In this document: positions 44,720 to 55,193 of the stretch, one piece after another
Numbering within the stretch: the stretch's first letter is position 1
How the letters are laid out: each line of letters starts with the position of its first letter
Origin: Peromyscus leucopus
Taxonomy: Eukaryota > Chordata > Mammalia > Rodentia > Cricetidae
Direction: 5' to 3'
Assembly (NCBI RefSeq): GCF_004664715.2
Contig: NC_051082.1
Coordinates: forward strand, 4,727,078 to 4,791,077
DNA length: 64,000 bases
The notes under the pieces: model-generated
Databases searched by the model: none
What the model saw: the letters and a program-made list of their open reading frames with translations, nothing else
Told to the model about the DNA's origin: nothing
Program-made: the position numbers and the translations under genes

Positions 44720-45470
44720 CAAGTCCTTCTTGTCTAGCTTGTTTTAGGAAGAACTAGTCTTGCTTTCCATACCTTCTCCCAGGACTTATGCTGGGAAATG
44801 CGGCCATGAGATTGTCGCTCTCCTCCACTCGTAACTCCCATGAGCCAATTAAGATGCCTTGAACTGTTCTCAACTCTACCAGCAGCCCACCTAATCCTCC
44901 AGGTAATTGAGAGGCATCATTCGGTGGGCTGATATTCATAATTACACTCACTGGTGATTAAGAGGCATCTGGATAGTAAAACACTAACGGACTGCTGGTC
45001 GTTAGATCAAAAGATAATCCTTCATCTCCGCCACGGGGCTGCCAGCCTCAAATCCATCCTAGAACAGACACTCGACCTCAGGTTTAGCAGCCTAGCATTC
45101 AGAATTGGGGCGAGCACTGTCCTGAGAGCATGGCCTATCTGTCTGCATTTGTGATGTAGCCCAGGCTGTCCTTGAACTCTTCATCCTCCTGTCTCAGCAC
45201 CAAACCTAGCTGAGATTTAGCTTAGAAGCATCACAACTCCAAGGGGTGGAGAGTGAACCATCGGACTGTTTGGACAGGGTTGCGTCTGCAATCTCACTTT
45301 TTTCTGGTAGTGCTGTGACGTAAAGTACCATTGATTCAAGGACTGGGTTCCTAAGGGAACTTGGGTAAGCTGGACAGGAAGTCAGTTCCACACACTTTGG
45401 CTGCAAGGGCCTAGAGAGAGACCTGTAAGCCCTGGGAGTCGCTGCCTCTGTGGCAGCCATGTCTCTCTAC
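44720..45470. other. Unique intergenic block, candidate conserved element
   Basis: 44740-45070 is repeat-free with several homeodomain-core words: 'gagccaattaagatgcc', 'ggtaattgagaggcat' and 'gtgattaagaggcatc'. The short phrase 'aagaggcatc'/'gagaggcatc' occurs twice about 50 bp apart. Confidence 0.4.
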
Positions 45471-45474
45471 AGTG

Positions 45475-46212
45475 AGACAGTGGCACATGTCACATGCGGA
45501 GTCACACACAAACATACACATCACACACAGAGATGGACCCAATCATACATACAGACACACTACAGATGCAGAGAGACACACACAGACAGAAACACACAGA
45601 CGCACCATACGTAGACACACACAGAAACAGACACACACACACACACACACACACACCACACAGACAGAAACACAGACACACCACATACAGACACACATAG
45701 AGACATACACACGTGTCACAGAAGCACACCGAAACAGCCACAGCCACACAATCACATGCAGTCACACACAGACATACCACACACAGAGAGACGGAAGCAC
45801 ACAGAGGCATAGACACACTACACAGAGACACAGAGAGACATACACACTACACAGAGACACAGAGAGACATACACGCTACACAGAGACACAGAGAGACATA
45901 CACACTACACAGAGACACAGAGAGACATACACGCTACACAGAGACACAGAGAGACATACACGCTACACAGAGACACAGAGAGACATACACGCTACACAGA
46001 GACACAGAGAGACATACACGCTACACAGAGACACAGAGAGACATACATGCTACACAGAGACACAGAGAGATATACACACTACACAGACATACACACCATA
46101 TGTATACACAGAGAGAAATATAGAAACACACATGCACATATCACACACACAGACACATAGACACACGCATGTACACACACTATACACACAGACACACAGA
46201 CACACAGGAACA
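45475..46212. repeat. CA-rich satellite with a 29-bp tandem array
   Basis: Flanks are irregular CACA/CAGACA text. From about 45816 to 46085 a 29-bp unit beginning cgctacacagagacacagag repeats about nine times, with ac/gc alternation at its second base. The plus strand is free of stops in the long frame for 253 codons only because the unit lacks stop triplets in every frame; the reading shows a 29-residue period. Not a protein gene. Confidence 0.95.
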
Positions 46213-46397
46213 AAGTTGGCTGTGCTCCATTGAAAACTCACACAGGGATGCTGAAGTGTGAAGCTTGTGGGCTTTTCTTGTGTTACTAAATATTATTTCT
46301 TTGAGTTCCTCCAGTCGTTTTAAAGGTGAGAGTGTTCTTGGCCTTCACAGATACAGTGTCTGTACCAGGCTTTCTGGCCAGTTTGCTGATCCCTGCC

Positions 46398-46712
46398 TAG
46401 AGCATGCATGCAGATGCCTGGGTAGAGCATGCATGCAGATCCCTGGGTAGAGCATGCATGCAGATGCCTGGGTAGAGCATGCATACAGATCCCTGGGTAG
46501 AGCATGCATACAGATGCCTGGGTAGAGCATGCATACAGATCCCTGGGTAGAGCATGCATGCAGATCCCTGGGTAGAACATGCAGATCCCTGGGTAGAGCA
46601 TGCATGCAGATCCCTGGGTAGAGCATGCATGCAGATGCCTGGGTAGAGCATGCATGCAGATGCCTGGGTAGAGCATGCAGATCCTTGCCTAGAGCATGCT
46701 GATCCCTGCCTG
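46398..46712. repeat. 25-bp tandem array
   Basis: About 13 copies of a 25-bp unit beginning tagagcatgcatgcagatgc, with gcctggg/ccctggg alternation and catgcatg/catgcata variants; the last copies degrade. One copy near 46575 is 4 bp short. Confidence 0.95.
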
Positions 46713-46849
46713 GAGCCTGCTGCATGTTTTCAGGCTGAGTACCGACAGCTTCATTAGGAATTTTGATTCCTCTCAGCTTGCGCCACGTTAGCCAGCAGCC
46801 CCTTGCTTACCGCTGACTGACCACGGGCGGGATTGTTGATTAAAATGCT

Positions 46850-46978
46850 TATTATATTTGTTCGCTTTTGTGTGTGAGCAGGCCAGAGGACAACTTGCGG
46901 GAGTCAGTGCTCTCCCTGGGACCCAGCATCAGGCTTGGCAGCAAGCACCTTTACGCATTGAGCCACCTTGCCAGACCC
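46850..46978 (-). repeat. SINE B3-like, antisense
   Basis: 'gtgagcaggccagaggacaa', 'cttggcagcaagcaccttta' followed by cgcattgagccacc. Confidence 0.75.
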
Positions 46979-47129
46979 CGAAACAGATAGTCGTTGATAA
47001 TACACGATAATAACAGAAGCAAGCGAATCACACATGAGGATTGCTGTGACAGGAACATTTGTAGTCCAGGCATGTGAATGCCAGTCCCAGTGATGCCTGA
47101 GAGCTCGCTTCCTCCTCTCCCTCATTAGT

Positions 47130-47255
47130 GTTATTGCTGTTGTTTTGAGACAGTCTCACCCTCTAGCCCAGGCTGGCCTTGAACTCATAGTCTTGCTGCC
47201 TCAGCTTCCTGAAGCATTACAGGTGTGAGCCGCCATGTCCAATTAGCCACTTATT
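47130..47255 (-). repeat. Old B1-like SINE, antisense
   Basis: 'gttttgagacagtctcaccc', 'gcccaggctggccttgaact' and 'aggtgtgagccgccatgtcc'. Confidence 0.7.
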
Positions 47256-47412
47256 TCTTCTCGTTGCATCGCTGGGTGCCTGTGGTCAGCACAGAGAACA
47301 TGCTAGAAGCCCTTTGTGCCTGAGTGTGTCGGCCCCCAGTCAGATGCCCTGACCAGGCTTTCAGGGTTACTCTTTTTGGCAAGGGTCATGATGACCTTGA
47401 TGAGATTGTGTT

Positions 47413-47415
<3 letters not shown>

Positions 47416-47454
<39 letters not shown>

Positions 47455-47466
47455 TGTGTGTGTGTT
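47416..47466. repeat. (GT)n microsatellite
   Basis: About 25 GT units with one ta interruption. Confidence 0.95.
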
Positions 47467-47639
47467 TTAAAGGCTCTAAGAATTTTCCGATCTCTCCTAC
47501 AGACAGGCTTCTGGCTTTGGATACATTTTTTTTTTCTTTTTTAGCAAATGTTTGGAATGGCAAACACAAAAGGAATATGCACACAGCTCTTCGTTGGGTT
47601 GATATAATAATATCTCTTGCCGTGGTAGCAAACTTTGGC

Positions 47640-48480
47640 TGCTGCTGCTGTTAAGGATGGTTTGCGGTCTCCCTGCCCAGGAGGTGGCATTCTCCGCAGA
47701 GTGGCCGTGGGGGAGCCGTCTCCTCCGCTAACTAACCTAGCTCAGAGCGGGGTGTCTGGCCTCAGCCCAGACGTTTGAGTGCTCGGAGGGAACCTGACAG
47801 GCAATTGTGTTATGGAAGCTGACATGCTGAATGGCTCTTTTCTCATTCTCTTCACCTGTCTCTTTGTGTTAAAGGGGGAGCTGGCAGAGAGGCAGGGAGA
47901 GAGTGGACGAGGCGGGAGGGGGGAGGCAGGTGGGTGAAGTTTCGGGCGGGTTCCATGTGCACTCTGATGTGGACGGCAGGCACGAAAGGCTGCTCGGAAC
48001 AAAACTCTATTGTTCGCTGTCATCTTGAAATGAGTGTCAGAGTAGGCGGGGGTGCTTGGACCGTTAACCGCACAATTTAGCCGGCCCGTTGTGTCCTGTG
48101 GGCCCCACCTCCTTGGAGTCTCTCAGATTAGAAAAGAAGGCTCCAGCCCCCTTCTAAATGGGCCATCTCTCGTCCTTTGTGCCCAGACTGCCCAGTGTGA
48201 AATCAACAGTGACGTTAAATGTTTTCTAATGAATCATTACTGAAAGGAAATGGAGGGCTATATGTGTAATGGATTGTAGCGCATTAAAATGTTTTATTTT
48301 GCACACAAAAATGTTGTCCTTCACAAGCACCATGATTGTCGCAGAAAGGCCTTTGTGCTGGGACCGTTTCAATGGATTATCGGCCAGTGTTTCCATCCCA
48401 GATGGGAATCAAAGGGCGCCTTTGGCCAACTAAGGTTTTTCAAGACGGCAACCATGAGACACATTTAGTATTTAGAGTTG
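47640..48480. promoter_or_regulatory. Repeat-free island, candidate conserved enhancer
   Basis: No SINE, LINE or microsatellite over more than 800 bp. Motifs on the plus strand: GGAACAAAACTCTATTGTTC (47997-48016), an inverted pair of SOX-like cores; TAATGAATCATTA (48227-48239), inverted TAAT cores; TAATGGATTG (48267-48276); 'gcgcattaaaatg' (48279-48291); CAATGGATTATC (48370-48381), an OTX/CRX-like GGATTA. Clustering in repeat-free DNA upstream of a retinal/neural regulator suggests an enhancer, but conservation cannot be tested here. Confidence 0.4.
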
Positions 48481-49670
48481 TGGTTGTAAAGGAATGTTTG
48501 AACTCAGGCGATTTTCTCACTTACTTCCCCCTCCTTTGGGTTTGGGAAAGAGAAGCAACTCCCCGACCTCTGTCCGTTCCAGAGGAGTCTCTCGCAACCG
48601 CTTCTCAGCCACAAGCCCGAGACCCCCAGGCATGGGGGCCGCCGCTTTCCCTTAGCTACGTTTAGTCTGTCTTTCCCCCCCATTCCTTCCTTCTTTCTCT
48701 GGTTATTTGATGTCTTTCTAGGACAGAGCCCTGGTGCTCTGAGTGCGATCGAAGTTTCTGGGGCTTCCTGAACTGGTGCAACGTGAACATCAGAGTCTCG
48801 GTGCTGTTTTGTTGCTAATTCGACAACCAGTGTGTGCAGGGTCTAGCCTGCCCTCCTCCCCTTTCCTCTTTGTGTATGTCTCTCTCTCTCAGCTTCACTA
48901 ATGTTGGGGAGCTGGCGGATTGGCTGCAGCAGCTTCCTGATGCCCCAGGTACACCTTCCAGCCACGTGTACCTGTGTTTGGCAATCTCTCAGGATGTGTG
49001 AACTGGAACGTTCTGCCTTGTAAACAAACTTTCCTGAGTGTGGTGTTTTTCTTTCTAGAAACTTCAATCCACAAACCCCAAACATCTTTTCCATTTTGCT
49101 TCCCTTCTCCCTGATAGGAAGAAATCACACTGACATCATATACAAAGAGCAGCTCCCTCTTGTCCGGGCATGGCAACCATGGACAGATGTGATGGCTCTT
49201 GGTTGTAAAATGGAGCCTGAAAGACTTGCTCTCTGAAGGTTTGGAGGAGACAGCCTCAGGGCATTGTGGCAAATTGAAACAGAAATCTTTCTGAAGGTAG
49301 AGTAGAGGGGATCAAGCGGACTTGCTCGCTTCACCCACAAGTCTAATTCTCGAGAGGAGATGAAGGTTCCTACCTTCTTGGCCTCTAGTTCAGTTCTACA
49401 CAGAAACAGCGACCTCACCTGCTTCCCTCTGAGCCTTAGAACTGAGAGGTGACAGCTTTTGAAGTCCTTTTATCGTGGGATGTCACCTGCATGAGAGAAG
49501 TACGTAAAAAAAAAATGTGGAGGCTCCTGGATTATTATAAACCATGTGCTTGTCTAACCATCTGGGTCTAGATAGAATGCTCAGGTACCCCAGAAAGCCT
49601 GTCAGTGCCTGATCCTCTCGCCTCCCTTGACACCAAAGTCGCAGTTTGAGTTTGCATGCACTGTGCATTC
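48480..49670. other. Unique intergenic stretch
   Basis: No gene or repeat family recognised; A10 run at 49506-49516. Confidence 0.5.
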
Positions 49671-49677
49671 TGTCTGT

Positions 49678-49720
49678 CCGTCTCTCTCTCTCTCTGTCTC
49701 TGTGTCTGTCTGTGTGTGTC

Positions 49721-49753
<33 letters not shown>

Positions 49754-49757
49754 GTCT

Positions 49758-49803
<46 letters not shown>
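49678..49803. repeat. (TC)n-(TCTG)n-(GT)n compound microsatellite
   Basis: Continuous pyrimidine-rich tract changing to about 28 GT units. Confidence 0.95.
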
Positions 49804-49809
<6 letters not shown>

Positions 49810-49865
49810 ACCAGACCAGCTTCACAGGCAGCTTTTCCTAGATACCAAGAAAAACAATGTGTCAA

Positions 49866-50085
49866 GTATGGGGTGGGGGTACACTTCTGTCATCCTAGCA
49901 CTTGGGAGACTGAGGCAGGAGGATTGTGACTTCAAGGCCAGCCTGGGCTCCATAGCAGTTTTGAGACCGACCAGTGGTAAATACCAAGTCCCACCTCTAA
50001 ACCCGAAGGGCTGGAGAGAACTCAGCGGTAGAGTGCTCCCATGGTGAGCCCGGGAGGCTTTGTGGTTGACCCGCAGCTGGTCGGT
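49866..50085 (+). repeat. Old B1-like SINE followed by an ID-like fragment
   Basis: 'catcctagcacttgggagac', 'caaggccagcctgggctcca', then from about 50008 'ggctggagagaactcagcgg' followed by tagagtgctccc, a tRNA-like SINE head. Confidence 0.6.
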
Positions 50086-50639
50086 TGGGGAGAGAGGAGA
50101 GGAGAGGAGAGAAGGATAAAGAGTATAAGCTGAGCTGCTGGGAAGGGTCTGTTGCTTAAAGCAGAGGTCTCTGTGGCTAACCCTCACCACTGGAGTGAGT
50201 CGTGGAACAGGAGATCTGCCCACAGCAAACATTGGGACTGGAGTGAGGGGCCGTGGGAGTGGTGATGAACCGTCTTTTGTCAGGGTGGGTGGCTCTCTGT
50301 TTAAACCTGGGAAGAGAGAGCAGAGAAAAGCAGGATTTGTCACTCAGCACCCAGAGGCTCGGTAGCTTTTTAAGCTCAGAGGGGAGATGCACCCCAAACT
50401 ATAAGCTGCTAAATACTTGTTATGGAGCATCTCCTGAGCTTTAGTGTTCCTAAGTGGGAGAAGATGGGACTCCAGGTAGGGGACCCAGCCCAGCATTCCA
50501 TCTCATCGGTGCACGGTTTGAGATCTACTTTGAGAAATAAGATGATCATTATTTTTTCTCCCAAGTTTCCATAGTTAAAAAACTCCATCCTGGGCTAGAG
50601 ATAAACCCGAGGGTTAAGGTTGCATCCTGCTCTTCTAGG

Positions 50640-50975
50640 TTGATGGCTTTTAGTGGCGCTCTTACCCTGCGAGGAAAAGTCATGAAACATGACAGAATCC
50701 ACTAACAAGTTTTTATTATGACAAGGAGAAAGGGATAGACGTGATCAGGCCTGTGGAAGGACATGTGTGAAGGGGCAGGGGAACATGGGGCCTGTCTTTT
50801 AAGGGCCAGCTTGCACCTGTGCACACAGGCCCAGGTGGCTACTCCACGCATGCGCATAGATCACACAGGGGGCATGGGTCACACAGGACGTGTGGCCTGG
50901 AAATGACCAAGTGTCCCGCCTGGCATGCGCCGGGCATACGCGACTAGGGGGGCGTGGTTGGAATTCCTATCCGAG
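50640..50975 (-). repeat. Possible LTR-like element, antisense (unassigned)
   Basis: 'aacaagtttttattatgaca' would be an antisense AATAAA signal and 'gcatgcgcatagatcacaca' is CpG-containing; composition is LTR-like but the ends are not clear. Confidence 0.3.
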
Positions 50976-50984
50976 GTGACTTGA

Positions 50985-51430
50985 GTTTGGTTCCCAGAAC
51001 CCAAGCTGGGCAGCTCACAACTGCCTGTCACTCCAGTCCTGTGGATCCAGGGACCTGGAGTGGAGAAATGGCACAATGGGTAGTGTTTGCTGCCCACCTA
51101 TGAGGACCTGTGTAAAAGTTAGGCACAGAGCACCTTCTATATAACCAGTGCTGGGGCCTGCCAGCCAGCCAAGCCAGCCAATCGGTGAGCTCTGGGTTCA
51201 GGGAGAGATACTGCCTCCAAATACATAAGGGGTGGCTCAGCTGTTAAGAGCACTGGCTGCTCTTGCAGAGGACCTGGGTTCGGTTCCCAGAACCCACGTG
51301 GTGGCTCACAGCCACCCATAACCCCAGTCGTACCCTCTTCTGGCCTCTGTTTGCCCCTGTACCCACCTGGTGCATGTGCATGCATGTAGGCACATGTTCA
51401 TGCACATCAAATAAAACAATAACAACAAAT
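50985..51430 (+). repeat. SINE cluster: B2 fragment, B4-like, full B2
   Basis: B2 fragment 50985-51055 ('ttggttcccagaacccaagc'); B4-like 51055-51228 ('gtgagctctgggttcaggga'); full-length B2 51230-51430 ('ggtggctcagctgttaagag', 'cagaggacctgggttcggtt', 'acatcaaataaaacaa'). Confidence 0.85.
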
Positions 51431-51534
51431 TTAAGGTGGGAGTAATAGGAGACACATCAGCCTCCAGCCTCCATACATACATGCACAGGCGACTGCCCGT
51501 GTACGCCTGTGCATGTACACACATGTTCCAGTTT

Positions 51535-51610
51535 AGGCTGAGGCTCAGTGGCAAAGCCCTTGTCTGACCTGCAGGAGGCCGGTTTGATCACCAGGACCAC
51601 AAATGATGAT
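51535..51610 (+). repeat. ID/tRNA-like SINE fragment
   Basis: 'gctgaggctcagtggcaaag' followed by cccttgtctgacctg, then 'tttgatcaccaggacc', as in an Ala-tRNA-derived ID head. Confidence 0.6.
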
Positions 51611-51769
51611 AATTCTGTCCTCTGTGTGGTGTTAGGGGAGAAAAAGGACCATTTCATCCACACTCATCCCAAGGTCGAATGACCAGACTGAAGACAAACG
51701 TCCTATCTGTAGAGGGCACCAGCACCCCCTTTCCACACTTGAAGAATATCTTCATTTTTTTCCCTTCTA

Positions 51770-51840
51770 TTTATTTTTGAGACAGGGTCTCGGCGTGTAG
51801 CCCAGGCTGGCCTTGAACTCATGGCTTCTCTCAGACACAC
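51770..51840 (-). repeat. B1-like fragment, antisense
   Basis: 'ttttgagacagggtctcggc', 'tagcccaggctggccttgaa'. Confidence 0.75.
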
Positions 51841-51887
51841 CCAAGACTATGTTTTTAAACTTAACACATAAGGATTCCCATGACTGG

Positions 51888-52035
51888 GTGCTGGAGAGAG
51901 GGCTCAGTGGTTAAGGGCACTTGGTGCTATTGCCAAGGTCCTGAGTTCTGTTCTCAGCAACCATGTCAGTGGCTCACGACGCCTGAAACTCGAGCTCCGA
52001 GGGATCTGGTGCCGCCTTCTGGCCTCCAAAGGCAC

Positions 52036-52036
<1 letters not shown>
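51888..52036 (+). repeat. SINE B2
   Basis: 'gagagagggctcagtggtta', 'cctgagttctgttctcagca', 'gtgccgccttctggcctcca'; its tail runs into the alternating CA/CG tract. Confidence 0.88.
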
Positions 52037-52085
<49 letters not shown>

Positions 52086-52132
52086 GCGTGCACGTGTGTG
52101 TGCGCGCGCGCGCGCATGCATGCATGTGCACA
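52037..52132. repeat. Alternating purine-pyrimidine tract (CA)n(CG)n(CATG)n
   Basis: About 96 bp of alternating purine and pyrimidine: CA repeats to 52083, cgcgcgtgcacgtgtgtgtg, then cgcgcgcgcgcg and catgcatgcatg. A classic Z-DNA-forming composition. Confidence 0.93.
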
Positions 52133-52424
52133 TTATTTAATGAAAAAAAAACTATAAATGATATGTCAGTGTGTTCTGGCTGAGTGGGCATAGCTTCAAT
52201 TTTTTTATATAGAATCAACAAGTGTTCCACCATTAACTCTGAAAGTCAGGTTAATTAAAACATGACTCATATAAAGATATAATTTACAGTAAAATTTGAC
52301 TTTTAATAAGATGCCCCTGAGGGTAAATATCAAATAATAAACACTCTATGGTTGAGAGAGCTCTGTTCTCCATCCTTCTTTCTCCTGTGAGTCTTCCGCC
52401 CTCCTTCCATCTCTCGCTCCCTCT

Positions 52425-52580
52425 CTCCCTCCTTCTCTCCCTCCCTTCCTCCTCTCCTTCTTCCCTTTCTTCCTTCTAGGGTCCCGTTATATAGCCCAGG
52501 CTGGCCTCAAACTCCTTAATCCTCCTGTCTGAGTCTTCTGAGGGCTAGGATTTTAAGTGTGTGCCACCATACCTAGCACA
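52425..52580 (-). repeat. (TCCC)n tract and old B1-like SINE, antisense
   Basis: Pyrimidine run to 52476, then 'atatagcccaggctggcctc' and 'gtgtgccaccatacctagca'. Confidence 0.7.
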
Positions 52581-52756
52581 GACTCCAGCTGAACGACCTT
52601 CATTGTTGTTGTCGGGTTTTCTGATGCTGAAGTCCTAGAGTGAGTCCCTAGCCCTGTTTGATGATATCCCATTCTTCTGTTGAGCTCAGGTTGATGGGGA
52701 AGTGTATTGAGAACCTTGCTGTTATTCCTCAGTGGAGATGGTGTGGTTAGTTTCCT

Positions 52757-52830
52757 CCCTTCCCCTCCCTTTCTTTCTTCCTCCTTCTTTCTTCCTCCCT
52801 CCTCCTCCCTCCCTCCCTCCCTCCCTTCCT
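52757..52830. repeat. (TTCC)n/(CCCT)n polypyrimidine repeat
   Basis: About 75 bp of pure pyrimidine on the plus strand. Confidence 0.92.
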
Positions 52831-52831
52831 A

Positions 52832-52965
52832 ATTTTCGAGACAAGGTTTCTCTGTGTAGTCCTGGTTGTCCCGGAACTCACTCTGTAGACCAGGCTGGCC
52901 TCAAACTCAGAGATCCTCCTGCCTCTGCCTCCCAAGTGCTGGGGTTAAAGGTGTGCTCTACCTGA
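52832..52965 (-). repeat. SINE B1, antisense
   Basis: 'cgagacaaggtttctctgtg' to 'ggttaaaggtgtgctctacc'. Confidence 0.92.
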
Positions 52966-52997
52966 GTAGTTTCTTTTGTTAATGTAATATCTGTGTT

Positions 52998-53160
52998 GCC
53001 AACAAGACAGCTCAGCAGGCGGAACGCTTGCTGCCAAGCCTGACAGTCTGACGTTGAAGCCACCTGACGGAAGGAGGGAACTGCTTTCTGCAGTTTGTCC
53101 TCTGGTGTCCATACGTGGACGTGTGCCTCCACACAAGTCACTGAGTAAGTGTAATAAAAG
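52998..53160 (+). repeat. SINE B3-like
   Basis: 'caagacagctcagcaggcgg', 'cctgacagtctgacgttgaa' and a 'aagtgtaataaaagtgt' tail. Confidence 0.75.
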
Positions 53161-53164
53161 TGTA

Positions 53165-54040
53165 AACCACATTACACAAGGCCCATCTGCCTCCACCACT
53201 CTGGCTCCCTGCAGTTTCAGTGGTTCCCCGAGAGGCCTCATTCATGGATGCCTTGCTGACGCTCATCTGGAACCTTTCTTGGAATAGACTCAGACCATAC
53301 ACACTAATGGGACCTGCTGCCCTCGGACATGCCAGTTTTGGAGACTGGACAGATGTTGAGGAGCAGAGTGGTCCGCCCTGCCTTCACTCTAGAGGCTGCA
53401 AACAGCACAGGCTGATGTGGTGTGTGTGTGTGTCGATTCTCTATACCGATATGATGCACGTTTTCCATTCTTGACGTGTGCGTGACAAGCACTCGGACTC
53501 TGGGATCAGACTTCCTGTTTTAGTCTCAGCTGACATTGGCCAAATGATGGGCCCTTTTCTCCACATCTGCTTTTCCACCTGTCACCTCGGGTCCCTGTCC
53601 CCCCCAGGCACCTGGTGCCGTGCAGCCTGTGGGACTGTTTGTGTGTGTGTTCGGCCCTGGTCTGTTGGAGACGTCACATGTCACCGTGGGCATCTCAGCT
53701 TGCTGCTGCTCCACTGCCCACGACGGGGGAGTGGCTGCCTGGCCACTGCCCTGTCCCCCCCTTCACCAGGCCCTGCTGAATTGCTTCCCTCTGAAGTGGT
53801 GTGGGATTCCCATCCACCACCACCCCCCATCAATCCCGCAGCACAGGAGGCTTCCTCCAGCTCGTCCTTGTCAGTCTGTCCTTTGTAGCGGAGCTGGATG
53901 GTCGTCCGTTGGAGTGCCGGTTTGCATATTTAACGTGTCAGTTTGATTCTTCCGTGAAGTGCTTTTTTCCATCTGTCCCCTCTCAGACTGAGCTGTCTGA
54001 TTTTGTTATTTCTAACATCTCTTTTTTTGGGGGGTGGGGT
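53165..54040. other. Unique intergenic stretch
   Basis: No gene or repeat family recognised; several ORFs of 100-136 codons overlap on both strands with no recognisable similarity. Confidence 0.45.
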
Positions 54041-54044
54041 GGGG

Positions 54045-54190
54045 TGGGCGTTGAGACAGGGTTTCTTTGTGTAGTCTTGGCTGTCCTAGAATTCACTCTG
54101 TAGAGCAGGCTGGCTTCAAACTCGTAGAGATCTGCCTGCCTCTGCCTCCCAAATGTTGAGATTAAAGGTGTGCGCCATCACCACTCGGCC
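54045..54190 (-). repeat. SINE B1, antisense
   Basis: 'tgagacagggtttctttgtg' to 'gtgcgccatcaccactcggc'. Confidence 0.92.
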
Positions 54191-54264
54191 CTAACATCTC
54201 TTTAGACAAGGCATTTCCCCATTCTGTAACTTTTACTCACTTCTTATAGTGTGTGTATGTGTGT

Positions 54265-54628
54265 CTGTGTCTTAGCATTTCTGTTGCTGTGAAGAGTCAC
54301 CATGACCACAGCAACTCTTACAAAGAAAACATTGAATTGGGGTGACTCGCTCCCAGTTTCAGAGGTTTAGTTCATTTTCATGGTGGAGAGCATGCCAGCG
54401 TGCAGGCAGATACAGTACTGGAGAGGTAGCTGAGAGTCCTGTATCTTGTAGGCAACAGGACGTTAACTAACTCACTGGCTGGTATCCTGAGCATAGGCAA
54501 CCTCAAAGCCCACCCCCACAGTGACACACTTCCTTCAACAAGGCCACACCCACTCCAACAAAGCCACACTTCCTAATAGTGCCACTCCCTTTGGGATTAT
54601 GGAAGCCAATTACATTCAAACTACCACA
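54265..54628 (-). repeat. Rodent interspersed repeat (family not assigned), antisense
   Basis: 'gtgaagagtcaccatgacca', 'acagtgacacacttccttca' followed by acaaggccacaccc, and 'ttacattcaaactaccaca' are the complement of the family seen at 31170-31615. Confidence 0.7.
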
Positions 54629-54629
54629 G

Positions 54630-54630
54630 G

Positions 54631-54681
<51 letters not shown>

Positions 54682-54855
54682 GTGTGTGGTGTGGATATGG
54701 TGTAGGTGTGGGGGGGTATGTGTGTGACTGTGGTATGTGTGTGACTGTGTGGTATGTGTGTGGGTATATGTGGCTGTGTGATGTGTGGCCGTGTGGTGTG
54801 GGTGGGTGGGTGTGCTGTAGGTGTGGCTGGTGTGTGTGTGTGTGTGTATGTATGG
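54630..54855. repeat. (GT)n and degenerate GT-rich repeat
   Basis: About 24 GT units, then imperfect 'gtgtggtatgtgtgtg' motifs for about 180 bp. Confidence 0.92.
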
Positions 54856-55034
54856 AGGGTGTATATGTGTGTGGTAGGGAGGTGGCATGTATGTGCGTGA
54901 TGTGCAGTGCACGCCTGCATGTCCATGTGTGTGCAAGTGCACCTGTCTGTGTGTGCATGCGGGAGCCAGAGACTGAGGTCTGGAGTCTTCTCTATAGCTC
55001 TCCACCTTGTTTTTTGAGACAAAGTCCCTCACTG

Positions 55035-55157
55035 GCCGGGCGGTGGTGGCGCACGCTTTATCCAGACTCGGAGCAGAGCAGGTGAATCTTTGTGAGTTCG
55101 AGGCCAGCCTGGCTACCAAGTGAGTTCAGAAAGGCAAAGCTAACAGAAAACTGTCTG

Positions 55158-55188
<31 letters not shown>
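55035..55188 (+). repeat. SINE B1 with many small deletions
   Basis: gccgggcggtggtggcgcac, then 'gctttatccagactcggagc' where 'ctttaatcccagcactcggg' is expected, and 'gaaaggcaaagctaacagaa' for 'gaaaggcgcaaagctacaca'. Single-base losses predominate, and an A run of about 30 follows. Confidence 0.88.

Positions 55189-55189
<1 letters not shown>

Positions 55190-55193
<4 letters not shown>

Noticed and set aside
45472..46233. 253-codon plus-strand ORF rich in Thr, His and Arg
   Set aside because: It is the translation of CA-rich DNA and a 29-bp tandem array that lacks stops in every frame; no codon constraint or protein similarity.
46320..46725. Overlapping minus-strand ORFs with ACSTQ/CMLYPGICMHALPR repeats
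   Set aside because: Translation of the 25-bp minisatellite; the unit is not a multiple of three and several frames are open.
53478..53946. Overlapping 108-136 codon ORFs
   Set aside because: Several frames open at once, no recognised domain, no matching splice sites.
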